A stretch of DNA of 64,000 bases from Plastoroseomonas hellenica. GTDB taxonomy: Bacteria; Pseudomonadota; Alphaproteobacteria; Acetobacterales; Acetobacteraceae. The notes beneath the pieces were generated by a model that worked only from the letters and a program-made list of their open reading frames with translations, ran no database searches and was not told where the DNA came from. Position 1 is the first letter of the stretch. Each line of letters begins with the position of its first letter. Position numbers and translations under genes: made by a program. This document shows positions 54,223 to 63,229 of the stretch, in pieces. The DNA lies in contig NZ_JAAGBB010000012.1 of the NCBI RefSeq assembly GCF_018129085.1, positions 1 through 64,000 of the forward strand, given 5' to 3'.

Positions 54223-54876
54223 ATGCCCTGGACCCGCGACGAGATGGCCGCCCGTGCGGCGCGTGAGCTGCGCGACGGCTTCTATGTGAACCTCGGGATC
54301 GGCATCCCGACCCTGGTCGCCAACCATGTCCCCGCCGGCATGAACGTGCAGCTTCAGAGCGAGAACGGCATGCTCGGCCTCGGCCCCTTCCCGCTGGAGG
54401 GGGAGGAGGATCCGGACCTCATCAATGCGGGCAAGCAGACCATCACCGAGCTGCCGACCAGCAGCTATTTCTCCTCGGCCGACAGCTTCGGGATGATCCG
54501 CGGCGGCCATATCGACCTCTCGATCCTGGGCGCGCTGCAGGTGGCCGCGAATGGCGACCTGGCGAACTGGATGATCCCGGGGAAGATGGTGAAGGGCATG
54601 GGCGGCGCCATGGACCTGGTCGCCGGCGTGAAGAAGGTGGTGGTGCTGATGGAGCACACCGCCGGCGGCAAGCCGAAGCTGCTCAAGCAATGTGCCCTGC
54701 CGTTGACCGGCGCACGGGTCGTCGACCTGGTCATCACCGACCTCGCGGTGTTCGAGGTCGCGCGCAAAGGGCCGGAGAGCCTGCGCCTGATCGAGCTCGC
54801 CCCCGGCGTCACCGAAGCCGAGCTGCGGGAGAAGACCGAGGCGGAGTTCCAGGTGGCGCTGGCCAAGGCGGCCTGA
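54223..54876 (+). CDS. scoB: 3-oxoacid CoA-transferase subunit B
   Basis: A 217-residue catalytic subunit. The nucleophilic Glu47 lies in the [13 protein letters not shown] motif, where its thioester with CoA forms. [32 protein letters not shown] and [18 protein letters not shown] are also typical. AGAGGAAG upstream of the ATG is a good ribosome binding site. It forms the heterodimeric transferase with ScoA. Convergent with the next gene over only four bases. Confidence 0.95.
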   Translation: MPWTRDEMAARAARELRDGFYVNLGIGIPTLVANHVPAGMNVQLQSENGMLGLGPFPLEGEEDPDLINAGKQTITELPTSSYFSSADSFGMIRGGHIDLSILGALQVAANGDLANWMIPGKMVKGMGGAMDLVAGVKKVVVLMEHTAGGKPKLLKQCALPLTGARVVDLVITDLAVFEVARKGPESLRLIELAPGVTEAELREKTEAEFQVALAKAA

Positions 54877-54880
54877 AGCC

Positions 54881-56428
54881 TCAGCGCGGAATCCGGTAGA
54901 GCCGCGCGAAACCCTCATCCGACAGCAGCTCGAGCCCCTCCGCGGGCGCGGGCTGCCCTTCAGCATCGACCAGCAGCAGATGGTCGAAATCCCGCCGCCA
55001 TGCCGACAGGTAGGGAAAGGCGCGGCGCAGCAAGGGTGTCGCGGCGATCTGCAGGTGGTGGGGTTCCGGCAGCACGCCGTCCGGAACCGAGAGGGCGTGC
55101 CACGGCGACAGCACACGCAACGGCTGCTTGCCTTCGGCGCTGAACAGCGTCGGCACGAAGGCCTGCCGCAGCGGCACCGCGAGCAGCGGGTAGTGCAGTG
55201 CCGGCGTCCAGGCGATCAGGACCCGCAGGCCCGGCGGCCGTTCCTCGGGGGATGGCTGAAGGCTGAGTAGCGCCGCCCCGGACGGAAGCGTCGCAAGGGC
55301 TCGCTCCACCGCCGCCACATCCCGCGCCCCGGTCTGCCAGCGGTCGAGCATCCAGAGGGTTCTGGCGCCACCGAGCAGTAGCAGCACCGCGACCACGGTC
55401 AGCGCGCTGCGCGATGCCGGCCGCCCCGGAAGCAGGCCCGCACAGCCGGCCAAGACGGCGAGGGCGCCGAAGCGGAGCTCCATCTGCCCGGCATCACCGA
55501 GATTCGTGGGCAGCGCCAGAAGCAGGGCCAGCAAGCCCGCCATGGTCAGCAGAAGCCCGGCATGGCCGCGCAGCAGGCCGAGCTTGAGCCCCATGGCCAC
55601 GGCCCAGAGGAGCGCAGCCGCCATGACGATCTCGGCGTTGGCGTCGTAGGTGATGAAGCCCGCGAAGAGACCGACGAGCTTCATGCCGAGCACGTAGAGC
55701 CCGGGCAAGGCGAAGCCGCGCGGGTCTCCACCCGGCAGATGCGGCGCCAGCAGAAGCAAGGTCAGCACCGCCCCCGCGACGGGCGCCCCCGCCAGCACGG
55801 CGCGGCTGAGCGCCCCGATCCAGGCGTGCCCTCGCGGCAGCACCGGCCCGATGGCGATCGCACCGAGGAGCGCGGCCAGGAACAGCGCCCCGAAGGGGTG
55901 CACCACCGCGATGGCGAGCCCGGCCAGCACTCTCGCCACGAGCTTCGCCCAGGGGCGCGGGGGCCAGGCGGCATCGGCGGCCGCCGCCAGCAGCGCCAGC
56001 CCGACCGCGATCTGCTGGTTCAGGAAGCCGAGTACCAGCGGCGCGCTCCAGGCGAGCAGCGGCGCCGCCAACAGCAGCGCGTGCCAGCGCCCGGCCAGCA
56101 CCCGACCGAGCAGCACCAGGCCTGTAATCGGCAGCACCAGCGCCAGGCCGATCGCGATCCGCCCAACGGCATCGGCGCCGATCCACGGGCCGAGCCACCT
56201 GGCCATCAGGTCGATGCCGATATTGGTCCAGGCCTGGGACCAGTCGATCGCATAGACCTGCGCGAGCGGCGTGCCCGCCGCGCCGCCGGCGATCAGCCAG
56301 AGCCGCGCCAGGTGGTTCGGGTAGTCGAGCAACGGCGGTACCGGCACCAGCGCCACCGGCAGCAAGGGCAACAGGCAAGCGAGGAGCAGCGCGACCTTCA
56401 GCAGGCGCTGTTCCCGCGCTTCGGTCAC
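54881..56428 (-). CDS. Polytopic membrane protein, glycosyltransferase-like (hypothetical)
   Basis: A 515-residue integral membrane protein with about 10-11 hydrophobic segments and a C-terminal soluble domain of some 150 residues. An early loop holds PPLLDYPNHLARLW, with Asp and Asn/His residues in the position where GT-C glycosyltransferases keep catalytic acids, and a later VHPFGALF motif. This suggests a lipid-linked sugar transferase, but I do not recognise a named family. It overlaps uppP by four bases (ATGA), so coupling to undecaprenyl phosphate recycling fits. Confidence 0.65.
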   Translation of the reverse strand: MTEAREQRLLKVALLLACLLPLLPVALVPVPPLLDYPNHLARLWLIAGGAAGTPLAQVYAIDWSQAWTNIGIDLMARWLGPWIGADAVGRIAIGLALVLPITGLVLLGRVLAGRWHALLLAAPLLAWSAPLVLGFLNQQIAVGLALLAAAADAAWPPRPWAKLVARVLAGLAIAVVHPFGALFLAALLGAIAIGPVLPRGHAWIGALSRAVLAGAPVAGAVLTLLLLAPHLPGGDPRGFALPGLYVLGMKLVGLFAGFITYDANAEIVMAAALLWAVAMGLKLGLLRGHAGLLLTMAGLLALLLALPTNLGDAGQMELRFGALAVLAGCAGLLPGRPASRSALTVVAVLLLLGGARTLWMLDRWQTGARDVAAVERALATLPSGAALLSLQPSPEERPPGLRVLIAWTPALHYPLLAVPLRQAFVPTLFSAEGKQPLRVLSPWHALSVPDGVLPEPHHLQIAATPLLRRAFPYLSAWRRDFDHLLLVDAEGQPAPAEGLELLSDEGFARLYRIPR

Positions 56429-57228
56429 CGCAGAGCCAGCACCACCAGCATCACCGTGCCGAGCGCGATGCGGTACCAGCCGAAGGGGCTGAAGCCGATG
56501 CGCCCGATCACCGCCAGCACCGCCCGTACGGTCAGCAGGGCCACGACGAAAGCGGCGACGAAGCCCACCCCGATCTCGCCGAAGCTCGAGATGTCGAGCT
56601 CATGTCGCGCCTTGAACAGGCTGTAGGCGGTTGCCGCCAGCATGGTGGGAATGGCAAGGATGAAACTGAACTCGGCCGCGGTGCGGCGTTCCACCCCGAT
56701 CACCAGCGCGCCGATGATGGTGGCGCCGGAGCGCGAGGTGCCCGGGATCATCGCCAGCGCCTGGGCGAAGCCCACCAGCAGCGCCGCCAGCGGCCCGATC
56801 TCCGGCACCGAACGGATGCTGGCGACCGGGCGCATGCGCTCGATCAGGATGATGGCGATGCCACCCAGTATCAGGGCGCAGCAGACGACCCAGGGATTGA
56901 ACAGCAGCCGGGTGATCGGGCCGTGCAGGGTGGCGCCCAGCACCATGGCCGGCAGAAAGGCGATCAGCAGATTGATGAGATAGAAGCGCTCGAGCCCTGG
57001 TTCCCGGAGGCCGCGTAGCAGCCGGATCAGCAGGTCCCGGTAGACCCAGATGACCGCGAAAATGGCGCCGAGCTGGATCGCGATCTCGAACACCTTGCCC
57101 GGCGGCCCCTGAAAGCCGATCAGGTCGCCGAGCAGGATCAGATGGCCGGTGGAGGAGATCGGGAGGAATTCGGTCACTCCCTCGACGATGCCCATGAGCA
57201 GGGCAGAGGCCAGCGCCGCGAAATCCAT
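56425..57228 (-). CDS. uppP: Undecaprenyl-diphosphate phosphatase
   Basis: A 267-residue membrane phosphatase (BacA family). Catalytic motifs EGVTEFLPISSTGHL and PGTSRSGATI, with the critical Glu, Ser and Arg residues, are intact. It converts undecaprenyl diphosphate to the monophosphate lipid carrier for peptidoglycan and other polymers; overexpression gives bacitracin resistance. ATG at 57228 (MDFAALAS) fits the family; a GTG two codons earlier is possible. The next gene begins within its stop. Confidence 0.95.
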   Translation of the reverse strand: MDFAALASALLMGIVEGVTEFLPISSTGHLILLGDLIGFQGPPGKVFEIAIQLGAIFAVIWVYRDLLIRLLRGLREPGLERFYLINLLIAFLPAMVLGATLHGPITRLLFNPWVVCCALILGGIAIILIERMRPVASIRSVPEIGPLAALLVGFAQALAMIPGTSRSGATIIGALVIGVERRTAAEFSFILAIPTMLAATAYSLFKARHELDISSFGEIGVGFVAAFVVALLTVRAVLAVIGRIGFSPFGWYRIALGTVMLVVLALR

Positions 57229-57309
57229 TCTCACCCGCCTTCGAGTCGGTGAAGCCTCATAGACCGAGCCGCAGCGCCCGACCAGCGGCCCAGGCGGCGC
57301 CTGCCATTA

Positions 57310-57515
57310 CGTGACTGTTAGGCCGCCGCCAGCCCTTCGCCTCCCAAACCCGCGGCCGCAGGCAGCCGCCGGAAAGGCCGGGCTGCGAGGCGAAGCCGAT
57401 GCAGGCCGAGGCCGCGAATGCGGCCCGCGCGTGCGACTATCCGTCGCGCCCGAGTGCGACCCGACAGCGCGAAAGGCAAGGCGGGCGGATGCCCGCCGCC
57501 CGCCGCCTGAGGGCC
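57310..57515 (-). repeat. Family C multi-hairpin repeat, copy C2
   Basis: Read on the minus strand: GGCGGGC-ATCC-GCCCGCC (57480-57497), GGCCGC-ATTC-GCGGCC, then CTGC ... GCAG around GGCTTCGCC, then a GGCCGC stem. Together with C1 and C3 the ATCC-loop stem differs at most positions but always pairs. It lies between uppP and dctP on the same strand and fills nearly the whole 308-bp gap. Confidence 0.8.
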
Positions 57516-57557
57516 AAAAAAACTCCAGCGGCGGCGCTAACGCGCCGCCGCCGCTGG
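57516..57557 (-). terminator. Intrinsic terminator overlapping the dctP 3' end
   Basis: On the minus strand a 12-bp stem CCAGCGGCGGCG / CGCCGCCGCTGG (loop of nine bases) is followed by AG and seven Ts. The 5' arm encodes the last Ala codons of DctP and the TAG stop lies in the loop. This is the clearest Rho-independent terminator in the window. Confidence 0.88.
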
Positions 57558-58619
57558 GAAGGCGAAATTGTCGAACGAGTTCTCGGCGACGCGGAACCAC
57601 TGGTACTCCTCGTCGCGATAGGCCTTGTAGGAGGTCCAGATGCGCTTGAAGCGCTCGTTCCGGCCCGCGGTCTCCTCATAGAGGGCATGCGACTCGCGCC
57701 AGGCCGCCTGCAGGATCTCGCGCGGCCAGAAGCGGAGCTGGGCGCCGGCTGCGACCAGGCGGCGCAGCGCCTGCGGGTTCAGGTGGTCGTAGCGCGCCAG
57801 CATCTCGGCATTGGCCTCGCCGCAGGCGGTCTCGATCGCGGCCTTGTAAGCGTCCGGCAGCGCATCCCAGGCGCGCTTGTTGGCCATGAAGTGCAGCCGC
57901 GCGCCCGGCTCCCAGAAACCGGGGGCGTAGTAGTTGCGGGCCACGCGCACGAAGCCGAGCTTCTCGTCGTCATGGGGTCCGACGAACTCCACCGCGTCCA
58001 GCGTGCCGCGCTCGAGTGCGGGGTAGATGTCGCCCGCCGCGATCTGGGTCGGCACGGCGCCCAGGCGCTGGAAGACCTGGCCCGCGAAGCCAGCGATGCG
58101 GAATTTGAGGCCGTTGAGGTCGGCGAGGCTGCGGACCTCATTCCGGAACCAGCCGCCCATCTGGGCACCGGTGTCGCCGGCCGGGATGCCGTGGATGTTG
58201 TAGCTGTTGAACAGCTCCGCCGCGAGGTCGTTGCCGCCGCCCTGGGTCATCCAGGCGGTGTTCATGCGCGCGTTCAGCCCGAAGGGGAGCGCCGTGAAGA
58301 AGGCGAAGGAGGGGTCCTTGCCGACATAGTAGTAAGAGGCGGTGTGGCCGCATTCGAGCGTGCCGGCCTGCAACGCGTCCACCACCGCGAGGCCGGGGAC
58401 GATCTCGCCCGCCGGGAAGGCCTGGATGCGGAAGCGGTTGTCGGTCAGCGCCGCGACGCGGGACGCGATGCGCTCGGCGGTGCCGAACAGCACGTCGAGG
58501 TTGCGCGGGAAGGAGGAGGAAAGCCGCCAGCGCACCTCCGGCAGGGTCTGCGCGAGGGCGGGCATAGCGAGAGCGGCCGGGGCTGCGGCCGCGGCGCCCA
58601 TCAGGGCACGGCGGTTCAT
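57537..58619 (-). CDS. TRAP transporter solute-binding protein (DctP family)
   Basis: A 360-residue periplasmic binding protein with a Tat-like signal MNRRALMGAAAAAPAALAM, cut near ALA-QT. DctP features: WRLSSSFPRNLDVLFGTAERIA, PAGEIVPGLAVVDALQAG, LKFRIAGFAGQVFQRLGA and YYAPGFWEPG. This sub-family binds 2-oxo or hydroxy acids. The ATG at 58619 has GGGAGG upstream. No DctQ or DctM genes are near, so it is an orphan. Its 3' end forms the terminator listed above. Confidence 0.92.
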   Translation of the reverse strand: MNRRALMGAAAAAPAALAMPALAQTLPEVRWRLSSSFPRNLDVLFGTAERIASRVAALTDNRFRIQAFPAGEIVPGLAVVDALQAGTLECGHTASYYYVGKDPSFAFFTALPFGLNARMNTAWMTQGGGNDLAAELFNSYNIHGIPAGDTGAQMGGWFRNEVRSLADLNGLKFRIAGFAGQVFQRLGAVPTQIAAGDIYPALERGTLDAVEFVGPHDDEKLGFVRVARNYYAPGFWEPGARLHFMANKRAWDALPDAYKAAIETACGEANAEMLARYDHLNPQALRRLVAAGAQLRFWPREILQAAWRESHALYEETAGRNERFKRIWTSYKAYRDEEYQWFRVAENSFDNFAFPAAAAR

Positions 58620-58760
58620 CGAGCTTTTCCTCCCAAGGAAACACTTGCGGTGTAGGGCAAGGCCGGGGCTCACGCCAAGGGGTGACCGAGGGCGCCGCCC
58701 CTGCCCCTGCCAACCGGGGCATGGCGGCATGCCCCGGCGCCCATGCTCCGCTTCAGCGCC

Positions 58761-60164
58761 TCAGTAGCGGTACTGATCGGCCTTGAAGGGCCCCTGCTCC
58801 GGGACGCCGATATAGCCGGCCTGCTGCGCCGAGAGCTTGGTCAGCGTCGCGCCGACCTTGGCCAGATGCAGCGCTGCCACCTTCTCATCCAGGTGCTTCG
58901 GCAGGGTGTAGACCTTCTTCTCGTACTTGCCGGGATTGGTCCACAGCTCGATCTGCGCCAGCGTCTGGTTGGTGAAGCTCGCCGACATCACGAAGCTCGG
59001 GTGTCCCGTGGCGTTGCCGAGGTTCACGAGGCGCCCTTCACTCAGCAGGATGATGCGCTTGCCGTCGGGGAACTCGATCTCGTCCACCTGCGGCTTCACA
59101 TTGTCCCATTTGAGGTTGCGCAGGCCCGCGACCTGGATCTCGCTGTCGAAGTGGCCGATGTTGCAGACAATGGCGCGATGCTTCATCGCCCGCATGTGGT
59201 CGACGGTGATCACGTCGACATTGCCGGTCGCGGTGACGAAGATGTCGGCGCGCGGCGCCGCCTGCTCCATCGTCACGACCTCATAGCCTTCCATCGAGGC
59301 CTGCAGCGCGCAGATCGGGTCGACCTCGCTGATCATCACCCGGCAGCCGGCGTTGCGGAGCGAGGCGGCGCTGCCCTTGCCGACATCGCCGAAGCCGCAG
59401 ACCATCGCGACCTTGCCGGCCATCATCACGTCGGTGCCGCGGCGGATCGCATCGACCAGCGATTCCCGGCAGCCATAGAGGTTGTCGAACTTCGACTTGG
59501 TGACGCTGTCGTTGACGTTGATCGCCGGGAACAGCAGGCGGCCGTCCTTCGCCATGGTGTAGAGGCGATGCACGCCGGTCGTCGTCTCCTCCGACACGCC
59601 CTTGATGCTGGCGGCGAGCTTCGCGAACCAGCCCGGCTTGGTCTTGAGCAGGTTCTTGATGAGGGCGAAGAAGACCTCCTCCTCCTCATTGGTCGCCTTG
59701 TCGAGGAAGGCCACGTCGCCCTGCTCGGCGCGGAGGCCGTAATGGACCAGCAGCGTCATGTCGCCGCCGTCGTCGAGCAGCACGTTCGGCTCCCCGCCAT
59801 CGGCCCATTCCAGCGTGCGCTGCACATAGGCCCAGTATTCGGGAAGCGTCTCGCCCTTCACCGCGAAGACCGGCGTTCCGGTCGCGGCGATCGCGGCCGC
59901 GGCATGGTCCTGGGTCGAGAAGATGTTGCAGGAGGACCAGCGAACATCGGCGCCGAGCGCCTTCAGCGTCTCGATCAGCACCGCGGTCTGGATCGTCATG
60001 TGCAGGCAGCCGGCGATGCGGGCGCCCTTGAGCACCTGGGCGGCGCCGTATTCAGCGCGGGTCGCCATCAGGCCGGGCATCTCGTCCTCGGCCATCGCGA
60101 TCTCCTTCCGGCCCCAGGCGGCGAGCGAGAGGTCCTTCACGACGAAATCAGGGGCGGTGGCCAT
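58761..60164 (-). CDS. ahcY: Adenosylhomocysteinase
   Basis: A 467-residue NAD-dependent hydrolase splitting S-adenosylhomocysteine into adenosine and homocysteine, so relieving inhibition of methyltransferases. Key parts: [35 protein letters not shown], the NAD loop [11 protein letters not shown], and the C-terminal KADQYRY with Lys and Tyr completing the neighbouring active site. The ATG at 60164 has AAGGA upstream. A SahR-like operator lies 69 bases upstream. It is monocistronic, between dctP and a LysR gene. Confidence 0.96.
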   Translation of the reverse strand: MATAPDFVVKDLSLAAWGRKEIAMAEDEMPGLMATRAEYGAAQVLKGARIAGCLHMTIQTAVLIETLKALGADVRWSSCNIFSTQDHAAAAIAATGTPVFAVKGETLPEYWAYVQRTLEWADGGEPNVLLDDGGDMTLLVHYGLRAEQGDVAFLDKATNEEEEVFFALIKNLLKTKPGWFAKLAASIKGVSEETTTGVHRLYTMAKDGRLLFPAINVNDSVTKSKFDNLYGCRESLVDAIRRGTDVMMAGKVAMVCGFGDVGKGSAASLRNAGCRVMISEVDPICALQASMEGYEVVTMEQAAPRADIFVTATGNVDVITVDHMRAMKHRAIVCNIGHFDSEIQVAGLRNLKWDNVKPQVDEIEFPDGKRIILLSEGRLVNLGNATGHPSFVMSASFTNQTLAQIELWTNPGKYEKKVYTLPKHLDEKVAALHLAKVGATLTKLSAQQAGYIGVPEQGPFKADQYRY

Positions 60165-60232
60165 GGCGGATATCCTTCGGTTTCCCGGGGCGGTTAGCAC
60201 AGCCCGAGACGCCGGGCCAGTGGCCTCAGTGA

Positions 60233-60254
60233 GATATAAAGATGTCTTTATATC
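60233..60254. promoter_or_regulatory. SahR-like (ArsR-family) operator upstream of ahcY
   Basis: A perfect palindrome GATATAAAGA-TG-TCTTTATATC stands out as an AT-rich island in GC-rich DNA, 69 bases before ahcY. AT-rich palindromes of this form precede methionine-cycle genes in alphaproteobacteria, where SAH-sensing ArsR-type SahR regulators are known. No such regulator is in the window. Confidence 0.6.
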
Positions 60255-60295
60255 ACAGAAGCGCTGCCCGCGGGCGGCCTGAGCAGGATTCGCCC

Positions 60296-61204
60296 CTAAG
60301 CCTCCCGCGACACCGCCATCACCAGGCGGCGCATCCAGGCATGGCCGGCATCCGCTTCGAACCGGCGGTGGAAGATCAGCGACAGGCGGGTGTGCTGGAT
60401 CGGCACCGGGCTTTCCCGCGTCACCAGCCCATGCGCCTCGGCAAGCCCCCGCGCCAGACGGGCGGAGAGGGTCATCACCATCTCCGTCCGTTGCAGGATC
60501 TCCGGCACCGCGCAGAGATGCGCGACCACGGCGCCGAGCCGCCGCGGATGCCCCGCGTCCCGGAGCGGCCCGTCCAGCGCGCCGGAGCGCGAGCCGTTCG
60601 GCGAATGCAGCAGGTGCGGCACGCTCACCAGCCGCGCCATGTCGAGCGGTCCCCCCGCCAGCGGATGGTCGCGGCGCATCAGGGTCAGGAACTCCTCCTG
60701 CATCAGGAGGACGCGGGTGTAGATCGCCGGCGGCTCTGGCAGCACCGCGACCGCCATCTGCGCCTCGCCGCGCTCCAGCAGCTCCGCCGCATTGGTGCGA
60801 TCGGCATGGCGCACCGCCAGCAGGCAGCCCGGCGCGTCCTGCGCCATGCGCGCCAGCACCCGCGGCGCCAGGGTGAATTCGGCGTATTCCGAGAAGGCGA
60901 CCGTGAAGACCCGATCGCTGGTCGCGGGATCGAAGGGCGCGTGGGAGGCGAGCGTCTCCCGCAGCCGGTCCAGCATCTCGGTCACCGGGCCGGTCAGCGA
61001 CAGCGCCAGCGCGGTCGGCTCCACGCCGCCCGGCCGGCGCAGGAACAGCTCGTCGCCCAGGGTCACCCTGAGCCGCGCCAGCGCGTTGGAGACCGCCGAT
61101 TGCGACAGGTTCAGCCGCTGCGCCGCCCGGGTGACGTGCCGCTCGCGCGCCACCGCATCGAAGACGCGCAGCAGGTTCAGGTCGAGTTTCTCGGGGTCGG
61201 TCAT
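60296..61204 (-). CDS. LysR family transcriptional regulator
   Basis: A 302-residue regulator. The HTH region [36 protein letters not shown], of which [17 protein letters not shown] is diagnostic, opens the protein, followed by the effector domain ([29 protein letters not shown]). It is divergent from a DoxX gene, the usual target arrangement for this subgroup (NodD/LeuO-like N-terminus). The effector is unknown. Confidence 0.9.
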   Translation of the reverse strand: MTDPEKLDLNLLRVFDAVARERHVTRAAQRLNLSQSAVSNALARLRVTLGDELFLRRPGGVEPTALALSLTGPVTEMLDRLRETLASHAPFDPATSDRVFTVAFSEYAEFTLAPRVLARMAQDAPGCLLAVRHADRTNAAELLERGEAQMAVAVLPEPPAIYTRVLLMQEEFLTLMRRDHPLAGGPLDMARLVSVPHLLHSPNGSRSGALDGPLRDAGHPRRLGAVVAHLCAVPEILQRTEMVMTLSARLARGLAEAHGLVTRESPVPIQHTRLSLIFHRRFEADAGHAWMRRLVMAVSREA

Positions 61205-61320
61205 TTCCGTCCGTGATGATGACCGTTCCGTGCCGGCGTTGGAAGCCGGCAGCCGCAGCGATCAGATTGCCGCCAACGGAACCCGCGGCGCCCCGCCGCC
61301 CTCACCCATCGGAGCCTTCC

Positions 61321-61749
61321 ATGCCTGCCACCCAGACCATTCCCTATGCCGCGCTGCTGCTGCGCGTGAGCCTCGGCACCCTCTTCGTCCTGCATGGCGG
61401 GCTGATGAAGCTCGGCATCTTCGGGCTGTCGGGGACGATGGGGTATTTCGGCTCCATCGGCTATCCGCCGGTCTTCGGCGCCATCGTCGCCTTCGCCGAG
61501 CTGTTCGGCGGCATCGCGCTGATCCTCGGCATCTGGACCCGCGCGGTGTCCTTGCTGTTCCTGCCGATCCTGATCGGCGCCGCGCTGCAGCACCTGCCCA
61601 ATGGCTGGGTCTTCAGCAATCCCCGTGGCGGCTATGAGTACCCGGTGCTCTGGATCGTGCTGATGCTGGTGCAGGCCGGCCTCGGTGCCGGCGCCCTGGC
61701 GCTCGATCCGGCGCGCCTGCTGGGCGGCCGGCGCACCGCCACCGCCTGA
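61321..61749 (+). CDS. DoxX family membrane protein
   Basis: A 142-residue protein with four transmembrane helices. Typical pieces: LLRVSLGTLFVLHGGLMKLG, AFAELFGGIALILG, LFLPILIGAALQHLPNGW and YPVLWIVLMLVQAGLG. DoxX-type proteins take part in quinone-linked redox or thiosulphate/sulphide stress in some organisms; function is often unassigned. The ATG at 61321 follows CGGAGCC. It is divergent from a LysR regulator, which likely controls it. Confidence 0.9.
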   Translation: MPATQTIPYAALLLRVSLGTLFVLHGGLMKLGIFGLSGTMGYFGSIGYPPVFGAIVAFAELFGGIALILGIWTRAVSLLFLPILIGAALQHLPNGWVFSNPRGGYEYPVLWIVLMLVQAGLGAGALALDPARLLGGRRTATA

Positions 61750-61752
61750 TAC

Positions 61753-61860
61753 AGCGGCCTCAAACGCCGGCGCCGCACATCCGTGCGGCTTGGCTTTCGC
61801 CGCACTCGCGGCGGGCCGCATTCGCGGCCTCGGACCGGTCAAGCGACCGGTCCGTTGGCG
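61753..61860 (+). repeat. Family C multi-hairpin repeat, copy C3 (short)
   Basis: In order: GCCGCAC-ATCC-GTGCGGC (61772-61789), GGCCGC-ATTC-GCGGCC (61814-61829) and GGACCGGTC-AAGC-GACCGGTCC (61832-61853). Conserved linkers CCTCAAACGCCGGC and TTGGCTTTCGC match C1 and C2. It lies between convergent doxX and the DMT exporter gene. Confidence 0.82.
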
Positions 61861-61872
61861 TAGGTCCCGCGC

Positions 61873-62757
61873 TCAGGATGATACCCCCGGCGCGGGTTTC
61901 TGCCGCGTCGGGAGCGCGACCAGCACGCCCCCCACCGCGATGACGCCCATCCCCACCAGGGTCGGGACGTCAGGCACGTCGGCGAAGATCAGGAGGCTGG
62001 CGAGGGTCGCCCAGATGAGCTGGGTGTAGGACATCGGCGCCAGCAGGCTGGCCGGCGCCCGCGCATAGGCCAGCACCAGCAGCCCATGCCCGACGCCGCC
62101 GAGTACGCCGAGCAGCACCAGCGCGCCCCAGGCACTGCCGCTCGGCCAGACCCAGACGAAGGGCTGCGCCAGCGAGATCACCAGCGAAGCGGCGAAGGAG
62201 GTGTGCAGGATGGTGGTGCGCGGATCGTCCACCGTCGCCAGCCGCCGGGTCAGGATCTGATAGAAGGCGAAGAGCAGCGCGGTGCCGAGCGGCAGCACCG
62301 TCGCCCAGTGCGGCGCCTCACCCCCCAAGAGGAAGGGCGGCCGCAGCACCGCGACCACCCCGCAGATCCCGATGCCGACGCCGAGCCAGCGGCGCCAGCC
62401 CACCTTTTCCTGCAGCAGCAGCGCCGCCAGCGCCACCGTCAGCACCGGCGACGCGAAGCCGACCGCCGTCGCATCGGCGAGCGGGATATGCGCGAGGGCG
62501 GTCGAGAACAGCAGATTGCAGCCGCAGAGCAGCAGGCTGCGCAGCGTCTGCAGCCAGGGCGCCCGCGACCGCCAGGGCAGGCTGCCGGTGACCACGCGCA
62601 GCGCGATCGCGACAATGACAAAGCTGAAGACAAAGCGCGCCCACATGAGCTGTGGCACGGCGAAATGCGCGGTCATCAGCTTGACCGTCGTATCCATCAC
62701 GACGAAGACGGCCAGCGCCGCCAGTTGCAGACCGATCCCGGCAAGTGCGCTGTTCAT
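61873..62757 (-). CDS. EamA/DMT superfamily transporter
   Basis: A 294-residue protein with ten transmembrane helices made of two EamA repeats (about 8-140 and 150-285). Conserved pieces: MDTTVKLMTAHFAVPQLMWARF and VLRPPFLLGG in the first half, SYTQLIWATLASLLIF in the second. DMT members export amino acids, metabolites or nucleotide precursors; the substrate here is unknown. It is convergent with doxX across repeat C3. Confidence 0.87.
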   Translation of the reverse strand: MNSALAGIGLQLAALAVFVVMDTTVKLMTAHFAVPQLMWARFVFSFVIVAIALRVVTGSLPWRSRAPWLQTLRSLLLCGCNLLFSTALAHIPLADATAVGFASPVLTVALAALLLQEKVGWRRWLGVGIGICGVVAVLRPPFLLGGEAPHWATVLPLGTALLFAFYQILTRRLATVDDPRTTILHTSFAASLVISLAQPFVWVWPSGSAWGALVLLGVLGGVGHGLLVLAYARAPASLLAPMSYTQLIWATLASLLIFADVPDVPTLVGMGVIAVGGVLVALPTRQKPAPGVSS

Positions 62758-62789
62758 GCCCGGTCAGCATCGCCCGGACGCGGAGGGCG

Positions 62790-63107
62790 TCAATCCTCGT
62801 CGAGCAGGCCCGCGAGCTTCAAGGCAACGCCCTTCGATCCTTCGACCTTGAGCTTGCCGGTGGCGAAGGCCAGCATCGGGCTCAGCCGTCCTTCCATCAG
62901 CTTCGTGAGGTTGCCCTGGTCCATGCGCAGCACGGTGTCGGCCGGCTCCTCCCCATCCACTTCGACGACCGTCGCGACCGCGCCGGTGCCGTCGAGCAGG
63001 AAGGAGAGGTCCGCATCGGCGATGTCGAACCGCACGCGGTAGCCGAGGCCACCGAGCTTCGGCAGCACGGCGCGCACGGCCTCCAGGATGGTCTCTGGGT
63101 CTGTCAT
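62790..63107 (-). CDS. SCP2 sterol-binding domain protein
   Basis: A 105-residue single-domain SCP2 (sterol carrier protein-2) fold. Typical features are FDIADADLSFLLDG and the end KLKVEGSKGVALKLAGLL, with the GRLSPMLAFATGKL cavity segment. SCP2 proteins bind fatty acyl chains. Adjacent to FadL, a fatty acid importer, which suggests lipid trafficking or acyl-CoA metabolism. It is divergent from fadL. Confidence 0.88.
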   Translation of the reverse strand: MTDPETILEAVRAVLPKLGGLGYRVRFDIADADLSFLLDGTGAVATVVEVDGEEPADTVLRMDQGNLTKLMEGRLSPMLAFATGKLKVEGSKGVALKLAGLLDED

Positions 63108-63149
63108 TCAGGCGGTCTCCAGCTTGTGATTGCCGTATAGAGCATATTG

Positions 63150-63178
63150 TTGACGTAAGCGTCACTCCGGCCTTAGGC
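63150..63178 (+). promoter_or_regulatory. fadL promoter with LiuR-like operator
   Basis: The -35 TTGACG and -10-like TTAGGC are separated by 17 bases. TTGACGTAAGCGTCAC (63150-63165) is an inverted repeat TGACG-TAAG-CGTCA covering the -35. It resembles the TTGACGT(N)nACGTCAA-type sites of MerR-family LiuR regulators of branched-chain and fatty acid genes. The regulator is not in the window. Confidence 0.45.
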
Positions 63179-63229
63179 TCCCGGCATCCGGGCGCAGATC
63201 CGGAACCTTAGAGGGGGATAGAGAAGACC

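Noticed and set aside
60165-60232. Possible SAM or SAH riboswitch in the ahcY leader
   Set aside because: No conserved riboswitch core sequence or pseudoknot pattern is visible. The palindromic operator is a sufficient explanation.
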